Assembly (NCBI GenBank): GCA_033283165.1
Contig: JAWMQL010000001.1
Coordinates: 1,088,344-1,152,343, forward strand
Reading direction: 5' to 3'
DNA: 64,000 bases
Source of the DNA: JAWMQL01 sp033283165
Lineage (GTDB): Bacteria; Pseudomonadota; Gammaproteobacteria; Pseudomonadales; Halieaceae
The notes below the pieces were generated by a model, which was given only the letters and a program-made list of their open reading frames with translations, was not told the DNA's origin and made no database searches. The position numbers and the translations under genes are program-made. Of the stretch, positions 42,419 to 50,786 are shown piece after piece (the stretch's first letter is position 1; every line of letters starts with the position of its first letter).

Positions 42419-43774
42419 TTATTCCTGTGCCAGCCGGCGCTCCAGTTCGACGTGAAAATGGCGCAGGCGCTGCTCCTGTTCGCCCCACAACTGGCCCCTG
42501 AAGCCCCGACTGCGCATGCCCCGCTGCACGACCGGCAGGAGGGCGGAGTCCTGGCTGAGTACCAGTCCGAGGTTGGCGTCCTCTTCCAGGCGGTAATGTT
42601 CAGTGGCCGGGCGCTCCCGACCGCTGACATCAGTACCCTCCGGCAGGCCCATCCAGGCGGGTGGACAATAGTTCGGGTCCTCGGCGGGCAGCAGCAGGGT
42701 CATCGTGTCGTAGTAGAATCGCTCCGGATCAGTTTCGTGCGGCAGGAAGCGCATGATAAACACCGCTTCCGGGTGGCAGCCTATCTGCACGTTGGGAAAG
42801 ATCCCCGTGGCCCAGCTGTCCGAAAGCTGCCCGTCCTCGAAGCGCTCATAACCCAACCCCAGCCGTTTCGAACGCTCCCGTTTGCCCTGTTGGATGGCCC
42901 GGCGCACATCGGCGGCGCTCCCCTGGAATCCGTCCGGGTTGATGCCCGCTTCCCGCAGCATCATCTGCAAGCCTTCGTTGACCGTTTCCTGGTCGTGCAT
43001 CCGCGGGCTGGGCTGGCCCAGCGGCACGATCATGCGGCTGGCACCGTTGGGATACAGGTCATACTGTACGTTGAGGTCGCCCATGACACCGCGGGTCTCC
43101 GGGTGCACCGCATGCAGGTGGTAACTCTCGTAAAACGCTTCCACACCGACCTTCCAGTTGGCGCCCCACTCGCTGCGCACGTGCCGCACCACCTTCATCC
43201 TGTCGATCTGGTAGGCCTCCAGGTAACCCTCAGGCAGGCCGATGCTCTCCACCAGCGGGGGCGGGTCATCGCCCATGTGGATAAAGATGATCCCCGCGTG
43301 TTCCTCGCAGGCCACCGGCACCAGCCCGGGCCGGTGCGCCACCACGTCCGGATGGAAGGTCTCTTCATCGGTGATGCGCCGCAACTCACCGTTGTTGTGG
43401 AAGCTCCAGCTGTGGAACGGACAGACAAAGACCTTCCTGTTGCCACGCTCGTCCCAGACCAGCTTCGCACCGCGGTGCGCACACACATTGTAGTAGGCGC
43501 GCACACCCTCCTCCGTGCGGGTAACGATGATCGATTCCTGGCGGATGTCGAATACAAAGAAGTCCCCGACCCTGGACAGGTCGGAGGCCGCGCCGGCAAT
43601 CAACCAGCTGTTGGTCCACAGACGCTGCCACTCGCGCTCCATATAGTCACGGCTGAAGTAACCGTCCTTCGAGTAGCATTCGGTGCCGTTGTCGATGTGG
43701 GGCTGTTTTGCCTCCAGCGACTGCGGCGGCGCATCGGGATTGATTACAGCAAAGGGAATCTTCGGGCTATTCAT
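42419..43774 (-). CDS. Rieske non-haem iron oxygenase, catalytic subunit
   Basis: A 451-residue ring-hydroxylating-type oxygenase. The Rieske cluster ligands are C98-x-H100 and C118-x2-H121 (CAHRG, CPFHSW). The mononuclear iron site has ESYHLHAVH (E216, H219, H224), with the third ligand probably Asp in LEEDANLGL or LSQDSALL. Electrons must come from a separate reductase or ferredoxin, not seen in the window. The ATG at 43774 has AGAGG 7 nt upstream. It is the last gene of an eight-gene leftward operon, so hydroxylation or demethylation is linked to CoA-dependent steps. Relatives act on aromatic acids, steroid rings or terpenoids; the substrate is not known. Confidence 0.9.
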   Translation of the reverse strand: MNSPKIPFAVINPDAPPQSLEAKQPHIDNGTECYSKDGYFSRDYMEREWQRLWTNSWLIAGAASDLSRVGDFFVFDIRQESIIVTRTEEGVRAYYNVCAHRGAKLVWDERGNRKVFVCPFHSWSFHNNGELRRITDEETFHPDVVAHRPGLVPVACEEHAGIIFIHMGDDPPPLVESIGLPEGYLEAYQIDRMKVVRHVRSEWGANWKVGVEAFYESYHLHAVHPETRGVMGDLNVQYDLYPNGASRMIVPLGQPSPRMHDQETVNEGLQMMLREAGINPDGFQGSAADVRRAIQQGKRERSKRLGLGYERFEDGQLSDSWATGIFPNVQIGCHPEAVFIMRFLPHETDPERFYYDTMTLLLPAEDPNYCPPAWMGLPEGTDVSGRERPATEHYRLEEDANLGLVLSQDSALLPVVQRGMRSRGFRGQLWGEQEQRLRHFHVELERRLAQE

Positions 43775-43793
43775 GCGCAAACCTCTCCAGCAT

Positions 43794-44210
43794 CTATCCC
43801 CGGGTTTCGGGAGCAAACACGGGTAAGACCCGGCCCTCCCCCCAGGATTCGAATTTAACCTGCACAGCGGCTCCCGCGGTCACCGCGTCGGGATCAACAT
43901 CGACCAGGCTGCTCATCATACGGGGCCCCTCCTCGAGATCGATCAGCGCCACGATATAGGGCGCCGGGTAGGCGCGGGATATCCCGCGGCGAACCACGGT
44001 AAAACTGGCGACTTTTCCACGCCCTGACGCCGCCCTCCAGGTCAGGGTATCGGCACAGCAGTGACTGCAGACGATACGCGGGTAAAACTGGTACCGACCA
44101 CAGCTGTCACAGTACTGCAGGCGCAACTCCCCCGCGCCACAGCCCTCCCAGAAGGGAAGGGACAGCCCGGTCTCGACCGGCTGAATCCTGGCGACCTGGT
44201 GAGAATCCAT
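43794..44210 (-). CDS. DUF35 zinc-ribbon/OB-fold protein
   Basis: A 138-residue protein. The zinc ribbon is QYCDSCGRYQFYPRIVCSHC (CxxC...CxxC), followed by an OB-fold (GKVASFTVVRRG, PYIVALIDLEEGPRMMSSLV). DUF35 proteins bind thiolase-like partners; in mycobacterial cholesterol breakdown the DUF35 domain of ChsH2 forms a retro-aldolase with Ltp2. The start ATG at 44210 overlaps the context of the thiolase stop (1-bp gap), strongly suggesting that the two form a complex here also. The start is chosen because GGAGG lies 9 nt upstream. Confidence 0.88.
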   Translation of the reverse strand: MDSHQVARIQPVETGLSLPFWEGCGAGELRLQYCDSCGRYQFYPRIVCSHCCADTLTWRAASGRGKVASFTVVRRGISRAYPAPYIVALIDLEEGPRMMSSLVDVDPDAVTAGAAVQVKFESWGEGRVLPVFAPETRG

Positions 44211-44211
44211 A

Positions 44212-45372
44212 TCAGCCCGCCTCCCGTGACAATACCAGTGCCGTGTGGGACGACATGATACCTCCCTGCGCATGCACCAGCCCGTGCCGCGCGCCGGGCA
44301 CCTGACGCTCGCCGGCGGCGTGGCGCAGTTGCCAGACCGACTCGGTAAGGGCGAACATGGAACCGGGATTGCCCGGGTGGCAGTGTGACAACAGCCCACC
44401 GTGGGTGTTCACCGGCAGCGCACCCCCGGGTCCGAGGGCACCGCTCTCTACGAAGGCTCCGCCCTCTCCCTTGGCACAGAAACCCAGGTCTTCCAGTTCG
44501 ACCAGCACCGTGGGCGTGAAGCAGTCGTACAACTGGGCAAAATCCATATCGGCGGGACCCAGGCCGGCCATGGCGTAGGCCCGCTCACCTGCCTCCCGGG
44601 CGGCGGACGTCGTGAGGCTGCGCGCCGCGCTGATATGTTCGTGGCTGTGCCCCTCACCGGCGCCCAGCACGTACACCGGATCGTGCGGCAGGTCGGCAGC
44701 GCGCTCGGCGCTGCACAGGACAATCGCAGACCCGCCATCCGACACCAGGGAACAGTCCAGCAGGTGCAGGGGGTCGGCGATCAGGCGCGAAGCCAGGACG
44801 TCCTCCACCGTAATCGGGTCGCGCATCTGCGCGGCGGGATTCCGCTGCGCATGCGCCCTGCAGGCCACCGCGATGCCGGCCAGCTGCTCCGGGGTGGTGC
44901 CATACTCCGCCATGTGCGCCTGGGCTATCAGGGCATAGTAGGCAGGCACCGTGGGACCGTAGGGCTGTTCGAATTCCGGATGGCCGGTGGACGCCTGTAC
45001 CTGCATGGCCTGTTCTCGGGTAAGCCCGGAGCGCATGGAGTCCGCCATGGCAACGACGATGACATCGGCCATACCGGTCACGATGGCGGCGGCAGCGTGG
45101 TGAATAATGGAAAATGTCGTACCGCCCCCCGCACCCACCGCCAGGCAATAGCGCGGGAATATCTGCAGGTACTCCGCCATTGCCTCGGCGTGGTACATCA
45201 GCGGCTGCGCCATGGCGTTGCAGGTGAGCAGGCCGTCCACGTCGGTCTTTTCAAGACCGGCATCGCGAATGGCCCCAAGTGCCGCCTCCACGCACAGCTC
45301 CATGGGCGTCCGCCCGGGCAGCACACCCACGTTGGTATCGGCGGCGCCCACAATGGCGACCTTGCCACGCAT
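44212..45372 (-). CDS. Thiolase-like lipid-transfer protein (Ltp2/SCP-x type)
   Basis: A 386-residue member of the non-decarboxylating thiolase fold. VAIVGAADTNVG opens the chain; DGLLTCNAM, GGTTFSIIHHAAAAI and NTHGGLLSHCHPG are the motif regions. The usual thiolase GHPxGxSG end motif appears as CHPGNPGS, as in Ltp2-type proteins that act as aldolases rather than thiolases. With the DUF35 partner it may cleave a beta-hydroxyacyl-CoA into a ketone and propionyl- or acetyl-CoA. The ATG at 45372 lies 4 bp after the MaoC gene; a TTG seven codons upstream is also possible. Confidence 0.85.
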   Translation of the reverse strand: MRGKVAIVGAADTNVGVLPGRTPMELCVEAALGAIRDAGLEKTDVDGLLTCNAMAQPLMYHAEAMAEYLQIFPRYCLAVGAGGGTTFSIIHHAAAAIVTGMADVIVVAMADSMRSGLTREQAMQVQASTGHPEFEQPYGPTVPAYYALIAQAHMAEYGTTPEQLAGIAVACRAHAQRNPAAQMRDPITVEDVLASRLIADPLHLLDCSLVSDGGSAIVLCSAERAADLPHDPVYVLGAGEGHSHEHISAARSLTTSAAREAGERAYAMAGLGPADMDFAQLYDCFTPTVLVELEDLGFCAKGEGGAFVESGALGPGGALPVNTHGGLLSHCHPGNPGSMFALTESVWQLRHAAGERQVPGARHGLVHAQGGIMSSHTALVLSREAG

Positions 45373-45376
45373 CGAG

Positions 45377-45814
45377 CTACCAGGACTCGCCAAAACGCAC
45401 CACCACGGTCCCGGGAGCCGCTACGGCCCCCTCGGCGTTCTTGATAAACACCTCGACGGCCGCTTCGCGGCTTTCCGGCCGGAGCTCGGTAACAGTGCCG
45501 CCGGACGTCAGCGCCTCGCCCACGTAAGTCGCCACGCGGTTGGAGTAATCTATGGACACGATGCGACCGTCGTCACCCAGCCACTCCTCCACACACTGAT
45601 GTAACCAGTCACCGAGCAGGGGCCCCGCCACCACGAGACCGGGGTAGCCTTCTACCTCGCGGGCGTAGGGTTCGTCGTAATGGATGCGATGACCATTCCA
45701 CAGCACCGCGTTATAAAGCATCAGCTGCACATTGCCGCACTCGAATTCACGCCCGGGCAGCTCATCGCCAACCCGCAACGCGGCAAAGCGATCGTTTTCC
45801 GCCGTGGCTTTCAT
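45377..45814 (-). CDS. MaoC-fold acyl-CoA hydratase subunit (HTD2-like)
   Basis: A 145-residue hot-dog protein with the hydratase motif WNGHRIHYDEPYA and the following GYPGLVVAGPLLGDWL, which contain the catalytic Asp/His region in HTD2- and ChsH1/ChsH2-type dehydratases. It should add water to an enoyl-CoA, probably one with bulky substituents. It overlaps the upstream hot-dog gene by 4 bp (ATGA), indicating a heterodimer as for ChsH1-ChsH2. Confidence 0.83.
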   Translation of the reverse strand: MKATAENDRFAALRVGDELPGREFECGNVQLMLYNAVLWNGHRIHYDEPYAREVEGYPGLVVAGPLLGDWLHQCVEEWLGDDGRIVSIDYSNRVATYVGEALTSGGTVTELRPESREAAVEVFIKNAEGAVAAPGTVVVRFGESW

Positions 45815-46263
45815 CGCAGAATCCTCGTGGTTTTTTCACGGATCACCAGTTCCTGGTCATCGTTGACGACGTCCATCACCACCTCGTAAAAAATCAGCGG
45901 TCCGGAACGCCCCTCTTTTTCGTAAATATCGGTCAGGGTTCGTGTCGCCGTGAGCCAGTCCCCGGGAAAAACCGGTTTGTGGTACTCGATCTTCAGGCCG
46001 CCCGCCATGGCCTTCTCCAGGGGAAACTTGGGTAACAGACTGTCGATCGACACCCCGTCGGGGGTCAGCTGATCCAACTCCACCACGTCCCAGAACAGGG
46101 GCACGTGGAACATCGGCGGCGCCTGGTCGCCATCCAGGTACTTGCGTTGCCGACTGCCAGTAGCCACGGCGTATTTGCGAATGTCACGGCGTGTCACCAG
46201 TTCCCGTTGCGGCTCGCTCTGGCGGCCGATGTTGGCCAGCAAATCGGGCGTCAAAACACTCAT
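45811..46263 (-). CDS. FAS1-type dehydratase-like hot-dog protein (hydratase partner)
   Basis: A 150-residue protein of the MaoC N-terminal-like group. ELVTRRDIRKYAVATGSRQR, APPMFHVPLFWD and GGLKIEYHKPVFPGDWLTAT are typical of the non-catalytic or substrate-binding half of heteromeric enoyl-CoA hydratases. It lacks the NGHRIHYD motif of its neighbour, so it is probably the partner that forms the substrate tunnel. It overlaps the acyl-CoA synthetase stop by 4 bp. Confidence 0.8.
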   Translation of the reverse strand: MSVLTPDLLANIGRQSEPQRELVTRRDIRKYAVATGSRQRKYLDGDQAPPMFHVPLFWDVVELDQLTPDGVSIDSLLPKFPLEKAMAGGLKIEYHKPVFPGDWLTATRTLTDIYEKEGRSGPLIFYEVVMDVVNDDQELVIREKTTRILR

Positions 46264-47816
46264 ATCTTCTTCCCCGCGTTTTCCCAGTAGGGATCCCGCA
46301 ACTGGCGTTTCAGGATCTTTCCGGTAGGCGCCTTGGGCAGGCTGTCAACGAAATCGACCGACTTCGGCTTCTGGTACGAGGCCAGGTGTTGCGCGGCTGT
46401 GTCTATGATTTCCTGTGCGGTTGCCGTCTGCCCGGGCTTCATTACCACCACTGCCTTGACCGATTCACCCCACTCCTCATCGGGGATGCCGAAGACGGCG
46501 GATTCGAGTACGCCGGGGTGCTGATGTATCGCCGCCTCGACCTGCGTGCTGTAGATATTTTCTCCTCCGGAAATAATCATGTCCTTGGCGCGATCGACGA
46601 TGAAGATATACCCCTCCTCGTCCCACACCGCCACGTCACCGGTCCACATCCAGCCATCCCGCAGGGTTTGTTCGGTAAGATCCGGCCGCTGCCAGTAACC
46701 CACCATGTTGGCTTCCGAACGCACCAGGATCTCGCCCGGTGTCTTGCTGTCCCGCGGCACGGTGTTGCCCTCGGGATCTGCCAGCCGTATCTCGGTGACG
46801 AAGCCCTCCCGGCCGCATGAGCCAAGACGTTCAGGATGATCCCCGGCCAGAGCACGCAGGTGATCCTCCTGGGACAGGAAGCTCATGGTCATGCCCTCGG
46901 TCTGGCCGTAGCCCTGGATGATGGTACAGGGAAACGCGGCCAGCGCCGCGGCCACGACACTGTGAGGCATGGGGCCGCCACCGTACTGGATATTGCGCAG
47001 GCTGCTGAGATCGAACTCCGCAAAGTTCTCGTCGGCCATCATCCAGTTCAGCATGGTGGTAATGCCGAGGAAGGCCGATACCCGCTCCCGCTCGATGGTT
47101 TCCAGGGCCAGCCGCGCGTCGAAGTTAATCAGCACCATGGGACAGCCATGGGCCTGGTAGTTCATCCCCAGGGCCACCGGAATATGGAACATCTGGCCGG
47201 TCAGCATGTACACGTCCGAGGGCACTACCCGCTCGGCGACCGTCTGATTGATCATGCCCATGTAGAGCGAGTGATGGGTGTGCAGCGCACCCTTGGACTC
47301 GCCGGTCGTGCCGCCGGTGTAGAGAATGAGCACCGGGTCCTCGCCGCCGATGGTGGCAGATACCGCGGGCTCCGAGTCCGGTGCGGCGTTGACCAGAGCT
47401 TCGTATGTGCCGTCACTGCCCGCGCCGAAACTGAACCAGTTCTCGGCAGCGACCTGCCCCCTGAGCGCGGCAATCTCCTCGGCGTACTCGCCAGAGGACA
47501 TCACGACCGAGGGCGACCCGTCGTTCAGAATGCGCGCCATCTCCTGCTGCCCCAGGCGCCAGTTGATCGGCTGGGCAATCATGCCAACCCGGGCACAGGC
47601 ATAATAGATTTCCATGTACTCGATGCAGTTTTTCGACAGGATCGCCACGCGGTCGCCCTTGCCGAGGCCCAGTGTGCCGACCAGGGCGTTGCCCAGGCGA
47701 CGTACTCGCTCGTCCAACTGGCCGAAGGTGACCCGGCGGCCGCTGTGAACATCTATCAGGGCCTCGCGTGAAGGATCGAGGCGTGCCGTCTTGGCCGGGA
47801 TAAAACCGATATTCAC
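46260..47816 (-). CDS. AMP-binding acyl-CoA synthetase
   Basis: A 518-residue adenylate-forming ligase. Motifs are LILYTGGTTGESKGALHTHH (with G in place of S at the loop), IIQGYGQTEGMT, MWTGDVAVWDEEGY, DRAKDMIISGGENIYSTQVE and KAPTGKILKRQLRD. It activates the carboxylic acid for the hydratase and aldolase genes that follow. The start is GTG at 47816 after GGGGGCG. It lies 9 bp downstream of the SnoaL-like gene and overlaps the next gene. Confidence 0.88.
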   Translation of the reverse strand: MNIGFIPAKTARLDPSREALIDVHSGRRVTFGQLDERVRRLGNALVGTLGLGKGDRVAILSKNCIEYMEIYYACARVGMIAQPINWRLGQQEMARILNDGSPSVVMSSGEYAEEIAALRGQVAAENWFSFGAGSDGTYEALVNAAPDSEPAVSATIGGEDPVLILYTGGTTGESKGALHTHHSLYMGMINQTVAERVVPSDVYMLTGQMFHIPVALGMNYQAHGCPMVLINFDARLALETIERERVSAFLGITTMLNWMMADENFAEFDLSSLRNIQYGGGPMPHSVVAAALAAFPCTIIQGYGQTEGMTMSFLSQEDHLRALAGDHPERLGSCGREGFVTEIRLADPEGNTVPRDSKTPGEILVRSEANMVGYWQRPDLTEQTLRDGWMWTGDVAVWDEEGYIFIVDRAKDMIISGGENIYSTQVEAAIHQHPGVLESAVFGIPDEEWGESVKAVVVMKPGQTATAQEIIDTAAQHLASYQKPKSVDFVDSLPKAPTGKILKRQLRDPYWENAGKKI

Positions 47817-47825
47817 CTGCGCCCC

Positions 47826-48242
47826 CTAGTACGACTTGTCGAGATCGAGGTGTCGCCGGACCAGGCGCCAGGTCCCGGACTCTTCCAGCACCACGTCGCG
47901 GTAAACACCCGCAGAGAGCAACTGGATTTCCCCGTTCTCGGTAGCGACCAGGGTCAGGTTGGAAATCACCGTGACCTCGGCGCTTTCGTCTTCAAAGAAA
48001 ATGTTGCTGACGATGTGGCGCCGAACATCGCTCTGCTCTTCCATGGAACTGGTGAACAGGCCCATGATCGCCTCGCGCCCTTCAAAAGGACCGATCAGAT
48101 CGCCACCGGCAATGCGCATGCTGAAACTGGCCTCCGGAGCGAAACAGTTCTCCAGCATGCCGGTGTCGCGCTCGTCATAAGCATACGCCGCCCGACTGAG
48201 CAGTTCGTGAATAGCCAGTTTCTGTTCAATGCTGACAGTCAT
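47826..48242 (-). CDS. SnoaL-like (NTF2-fold) protein
   Basis: A 138-residue NTF2-fold protein: IHELLSRAAYAYDERDTGML, CFAPEASFSMRIAGGDLIGP, FEGREAIMGLFTSSMEEQSD, VRRHIVSNIFFEDESAEVTV and GTWRLVRRHLDLD. It resembles small SnoaL_4 enzymes and the beta subunits of ring-hydroxylating dioxygenases, so a structural role with the Rieske protein at the end of the operon cannot be excluded. The ATG at 48242 follows GGAGGTAC and overlaps the SDR stop by 4 bp. Confidence 0.78.
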   Translation of the reverse strand: MTVSIEQKLAIHELLSRAAYAYDERDTGMLENCFAPEASFSMRIAGGDLIGPFEGREAIMGLFTSSMEEQSDVRRHIVSNIFFEDESAEVTVISNLTLVATENGEIQLLSAGVYRDVVLEESGTWRLVRRHLDLDKSY

Positions 48243-49054
48243 GCCTGTACCTCCATACCGAGTACGTCGAGGGTGCCCCGCCATGCCAGCGATCCCCCAT
48301 CGATTGTCCATACCGCGCCATTGACGAACTGTGACTCCGGGCTGGCCAGGAAACACACCAGTTCGGCCACGTCGACAGGTTGACCCATGCGCGGCACCAG
48401 GTGGGTGAGGGTCATGGTGTTGAGCATGGCCTTGGGGTCCGGCGCCGCTTCGAGGAAGCGGTCGACAATCTGGGTGTGAATCGACCCGGGACAGTAACAG
48501 TTAACCCGGATGCCGTCCGGGGCGAGATCAACGGCCAGCATCTTGCTGAGTTGCATGACCGCACCCTTGCTGGCGCCGTAGGCCTGGCACTGGGGGTAAC
48601 CGGACAGGGAACTGGTGGAGCCGGCGTTGATAATTGACGCATTATCGCTTTCCCGCAGGTAGGGCAGCGCATACTTTGCACACAGCCAGACGCCGGTGAC
48701 ATTCACCCCCATCACCTGTTCAAAGGTTTCACGACTCATTGATTCCAGGGACAATTCACTGGCAATCATGCTCTCGTGTATTCCCGCGTTGTTGTGCAGC
48801 ACGTCGATGCCATCGAAGGCATCGACCGCGGCGGCCATCAGGGACTTCACCTGGACTTCGTCGGTCACGTCGCAATGCTGATACACCGCCTCGCCGCCAC
48901 TGGCGCGGATCTCCTCCGCCACGGCCAGGCCGGACTTGTCGTTCATGTCTGCCACCACCACCTTCGCCCCACGCGAAGCGGCGAGCCTGGCCGTACCGGC
49001 ACCGATACCGGCCGCCCCACCTGTGATTACAAAGCGCAGTCCCTCGACACCCAT
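48239..49054 (-). CDS. Short-chain dehydrogenase/reductase
   Basis: A 271-residue classical SDR. Cofactor motif TGGAAGIG, then VVVADMNDKSG (Asp favours NAD), LHNNAGI, and the active site INAGSTSSLSGYPQCQAYGASK with YxxxK. The C-terminal FVNGAVWTIDGGSLAW is the usual end. It leads the eight-gene leftward operon that ends with the Rieske oxygenase. Its promoter gap to the divergent TetR gene contains a perfect dyad at 49099-49113. It probably oxidises a hydroxyl of the substrate or of a CoA intermediate. Confidence 0.88.
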   Translation of the reverse strand: MGVEGLRFVITGGAAGIGAGTARLAASRGAKVVVADMNDKSGLAVAEEIRASGGEAVYQHCDVTDEVQVKSLMAAAVDAFDGIDVLHNNAGIHESMIASELSLESMSRETFEQVMGVNVTGVWLCAKYALPYLRESDNASIINAGSTSSLSGYPQCQAYGASKGAVMQLSKMLAVDLAPDGIRVNCYCPGSIHTQIVDRFLEAAPDPKAMLNTMTLTHLVPRMGQPVDVAELVCFLASPESQFVNGAVWTIDGGSLAWRGTLDVLGMEVQA

Positions 49055-49098
49055 CGGATCACCCCCACGACTTGCTGTTTCCGCATGTTAGGTGTAAT

Positions 49099-49113
49099 TT
49101 GAATTAAATTCAA
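49099..49113. promoter_or_regulatory. Candidate TetR operator TTGAAT-N3-ATTCAA, site 2
   Basis: TTGAATTAAATTCAA is a perfect dyad in the gap between the leftward SDR operon (start 49054) and the rightward TetR gene (start 49164). The location between a TetR gene and its divergent operon is classical for an autoregulated operator. The same core is found at 42360-42374. Confidence 0.72.
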
Positions 49114-49163
49114 GTTATGTTGCGCAGAGCCATAGCGCACACTTAGTGATAAGGTTGCCCGTC

Positions 49164-49775
49164 ATGCCAGACTCCCCCAGCAAACGATCTCGAGCCGGAC
49201 GCCGCGACAGCCGCGGCGATCAACGGCGCCGCCGGATCTTCAGGTCCCTGCACGACTGCATCCTCAACCAGGGCTACGTGAAAACCACACTGGCTGACAT
49301 CGCCAAGGGAGCGGACATGTCCGCCAGCCACCTGCTGTACTACTTCAAGGGCAAGGAGGCGATTCTCGAGCAGTATTTCGAAAACGTCTCTGTCCGCTTC
49401 CTGGAGAAAATCGACGAATTCAGTCACCTTGAGCCCCGCGAACAGGTGCATTCCCTGGCGGACTTCTGGTTCAAGGGCGAGGCCAGCACGGTCAAGGAAA
49501 TCGGTTTCATGCTGGAATGTTTCGGCGCCGCGGTAAACGACGACGTGCTGCGCATCACAAAGGCGGACTTCGATGAAAGCTGCAAGGCCTACCTGGTGAA
49601 AATCTTCGACGAGTCGCCCGCGGTCTTCATGCGTAACAGCAAGGACGCCGCGGAGATCGCCTACGCCCTGATGATAGGTCTGCGATCCGCGGTTTACTTC
49701 GACGATGACATCAACCTTGAGGACGCCCATCGCCTGTTCCTCGGCAGCATGCTGTCCATGTGCGGCCTGGACTGA
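49164..49775 (+). CDS. TetR-family transcriptional regulator
   Basis: A 203-residue regulator. The basic N-terminus is followed by the HTH region LHDCILNQGYVKTTLADIAK and GADMSASHLLYYFKGKEAIL, a standard TetR signature (YYFKGKE). The remaining helices form a ligand pocket. The ATG at 49164 has AAGG 9 nt upstream; a GTG at 49146 is an alternative. It is divergent from the SDR-to-Rieske operon and most likely represses it, itself, the TonB receptor at 39824 and perhaps the acyl-CoA dehydrogenase through TTGAAT-N3-ATTCAA sites. CoA thioesters are frequent inducers of such proteins. Confidence 0.88.
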   Translation: MPDSPSKRSRAGRRDSRGDQRRRRIFRSLHDCILNQGYVKTTLADIAKGADMSASHLLYYFKGKEAILEQYFENVSVRFLEKIDEFSHLEPREQVHSLADFWFKGEASTVKEIGFMLECFGAAVNDDVLRITKADFDESCKAYLVKIFDESPAVFMRNSKDAAEIAYALMIGLRSAVYFDDDINLEDAHRLFLGSMLSMCGLD

Positions 49776-49776
49776 C

Positions 49777-50775
49777 TTACCCCAGCCGCGGCAGTACCTG
49801 TTCCGCGATATAGTTCAGGCGCTGGTCGCCGGATTCAACCGGCTCACCGGGAAACTGCGCCCAGAAGTGGATATCACGAATATTGGGATAGCTCGTCATG
49901 AGCTTGTTGAGTTCAGCCACTGCCCGGTCCGCATCCCATAACTCGTACAGGCCGTTCTCGATGGCCGTGGGTGCATCCTCGAACAGCGGCGTACTGTCGG
50001 GCGGGCCAAAGGCGCCCCACTTGATGTACTCGTTGATATGGTACAGCACATGCTCGCCAATTTTCGCCGCTTCCGCCTCCGGGTCCTCGGCGATGATCGC
50101 CCAGCAGCCGAGGATAATATCGCCATCCTGTACTGACTTGCCCTGCTGCTCCAGCGCCTCGTTATAGATATCAATACCGATACCGCCCGTGCACAGGAAG
50201 CCGTCGGCCACTCGCGCCGCGCGCTGAATGGCCGGTTCCACCATGCCCCCCAGGTAAATTTTCGGCGTGGTCTCCGGCACGGGGGTAACCCGCAGGTCAC
50301 CCACCTCGAACCGCTTGCCACTGAAGTTCACCGGCTCACCGCTCCAGCTGCGGCGCAGGATCTCAATGCCCTCCTCCACCAGGCTGGGCCGGTGGGACAG
50401 CTTGCGCTGGAAATGGTCGAATTCCAGCTGCCGATAGCCGATGCCGACGCCCAGGTCGAAACGGCCGCCGCTGACCAGGGACAGGGTTGCCGCATCCTCG
50501 GCCACCCGCACCGGGTCGTGCAGGGGCAGCAGCATGAGATTGGTGCCGAGACGCATTTTGCGCGTTCGGGCGGCGATAGCGGAGGCCAGCACCAGCGGCG
50601 ACGGCGTATAGCCATCCTCGCAGAAGTGATGTTCTGTCAGCCAGCAGGAACCGTACCCCAGTGTCTCGGCACGGGTAATCTGCTCGATTCGCTCGGCGTA
50701 AAAGGCCTCAAAGGGCTGGTGCCAGCGCGCGGGATTGCGAAAGTCGTACCAGAGGCCGAAATTGACGTCACTCAT
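49777..50775 (-). CDS. Luciferase-like (LLM class) flavin-dependent oxidoreductase
   Basis: A 332-residue barrel protein: VNFGLWYDFRNP, GYGSCWLTEHHFCEDGYTPS, PLVLASAIAARTRKMRLGTN, FDLGVGIGYRQLEFDHF and PKIYLGGMVEPAI. It shares the EHHxxxDGYxPSP pattern with the protein at 9647. It needs reduced FMN or F420 from a separate reductase. The ATG at 50775 follows GAGGAACCCTGGC. It ends the operon that starts with the SDR at 54944, and its stop is 1 bp from the convergent TetR stop. Confidence 0.84.
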   Translation of the reverse strand: MSDVNFGLWYDFRNPARWHQPFEAFYAERIEQITRAETLGYGSCWLTEHHFCEDGYTPSPLVLASAIAARTRKMRLGTNLMLLPLHDPVRVAEDAATLSLVSGGRFDLGVGIGYRQLEFDHFQRKLSHRPSLVEEGIEILRRSWSGEPVNFSGKRFEVGDLRVTPVPETTPKIYLGGMVEPAIQRAARVADGFLCTGGIGIDIYNEALEQQGKSVQDGDIILGCWAIIAEDPEAEAAKIGEHVLYHINEYIKWGAFGPPDSTPLFEDAPTAIENGLYELWDADRAVAELNKLMTSYPNIRDIHFWAQFPGEPVESGDQRLNYIAEQVLPRLG

Positions 50776-50786
50776 GCCAGGGTTCC

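Noticed and set aside
42452..43858. 468-codon open frame opposite the Rieske oxygenase
   Set aside because: Antisense to a gene with intact Rieske and iron motifs; no ribosome site or recognisable domain.
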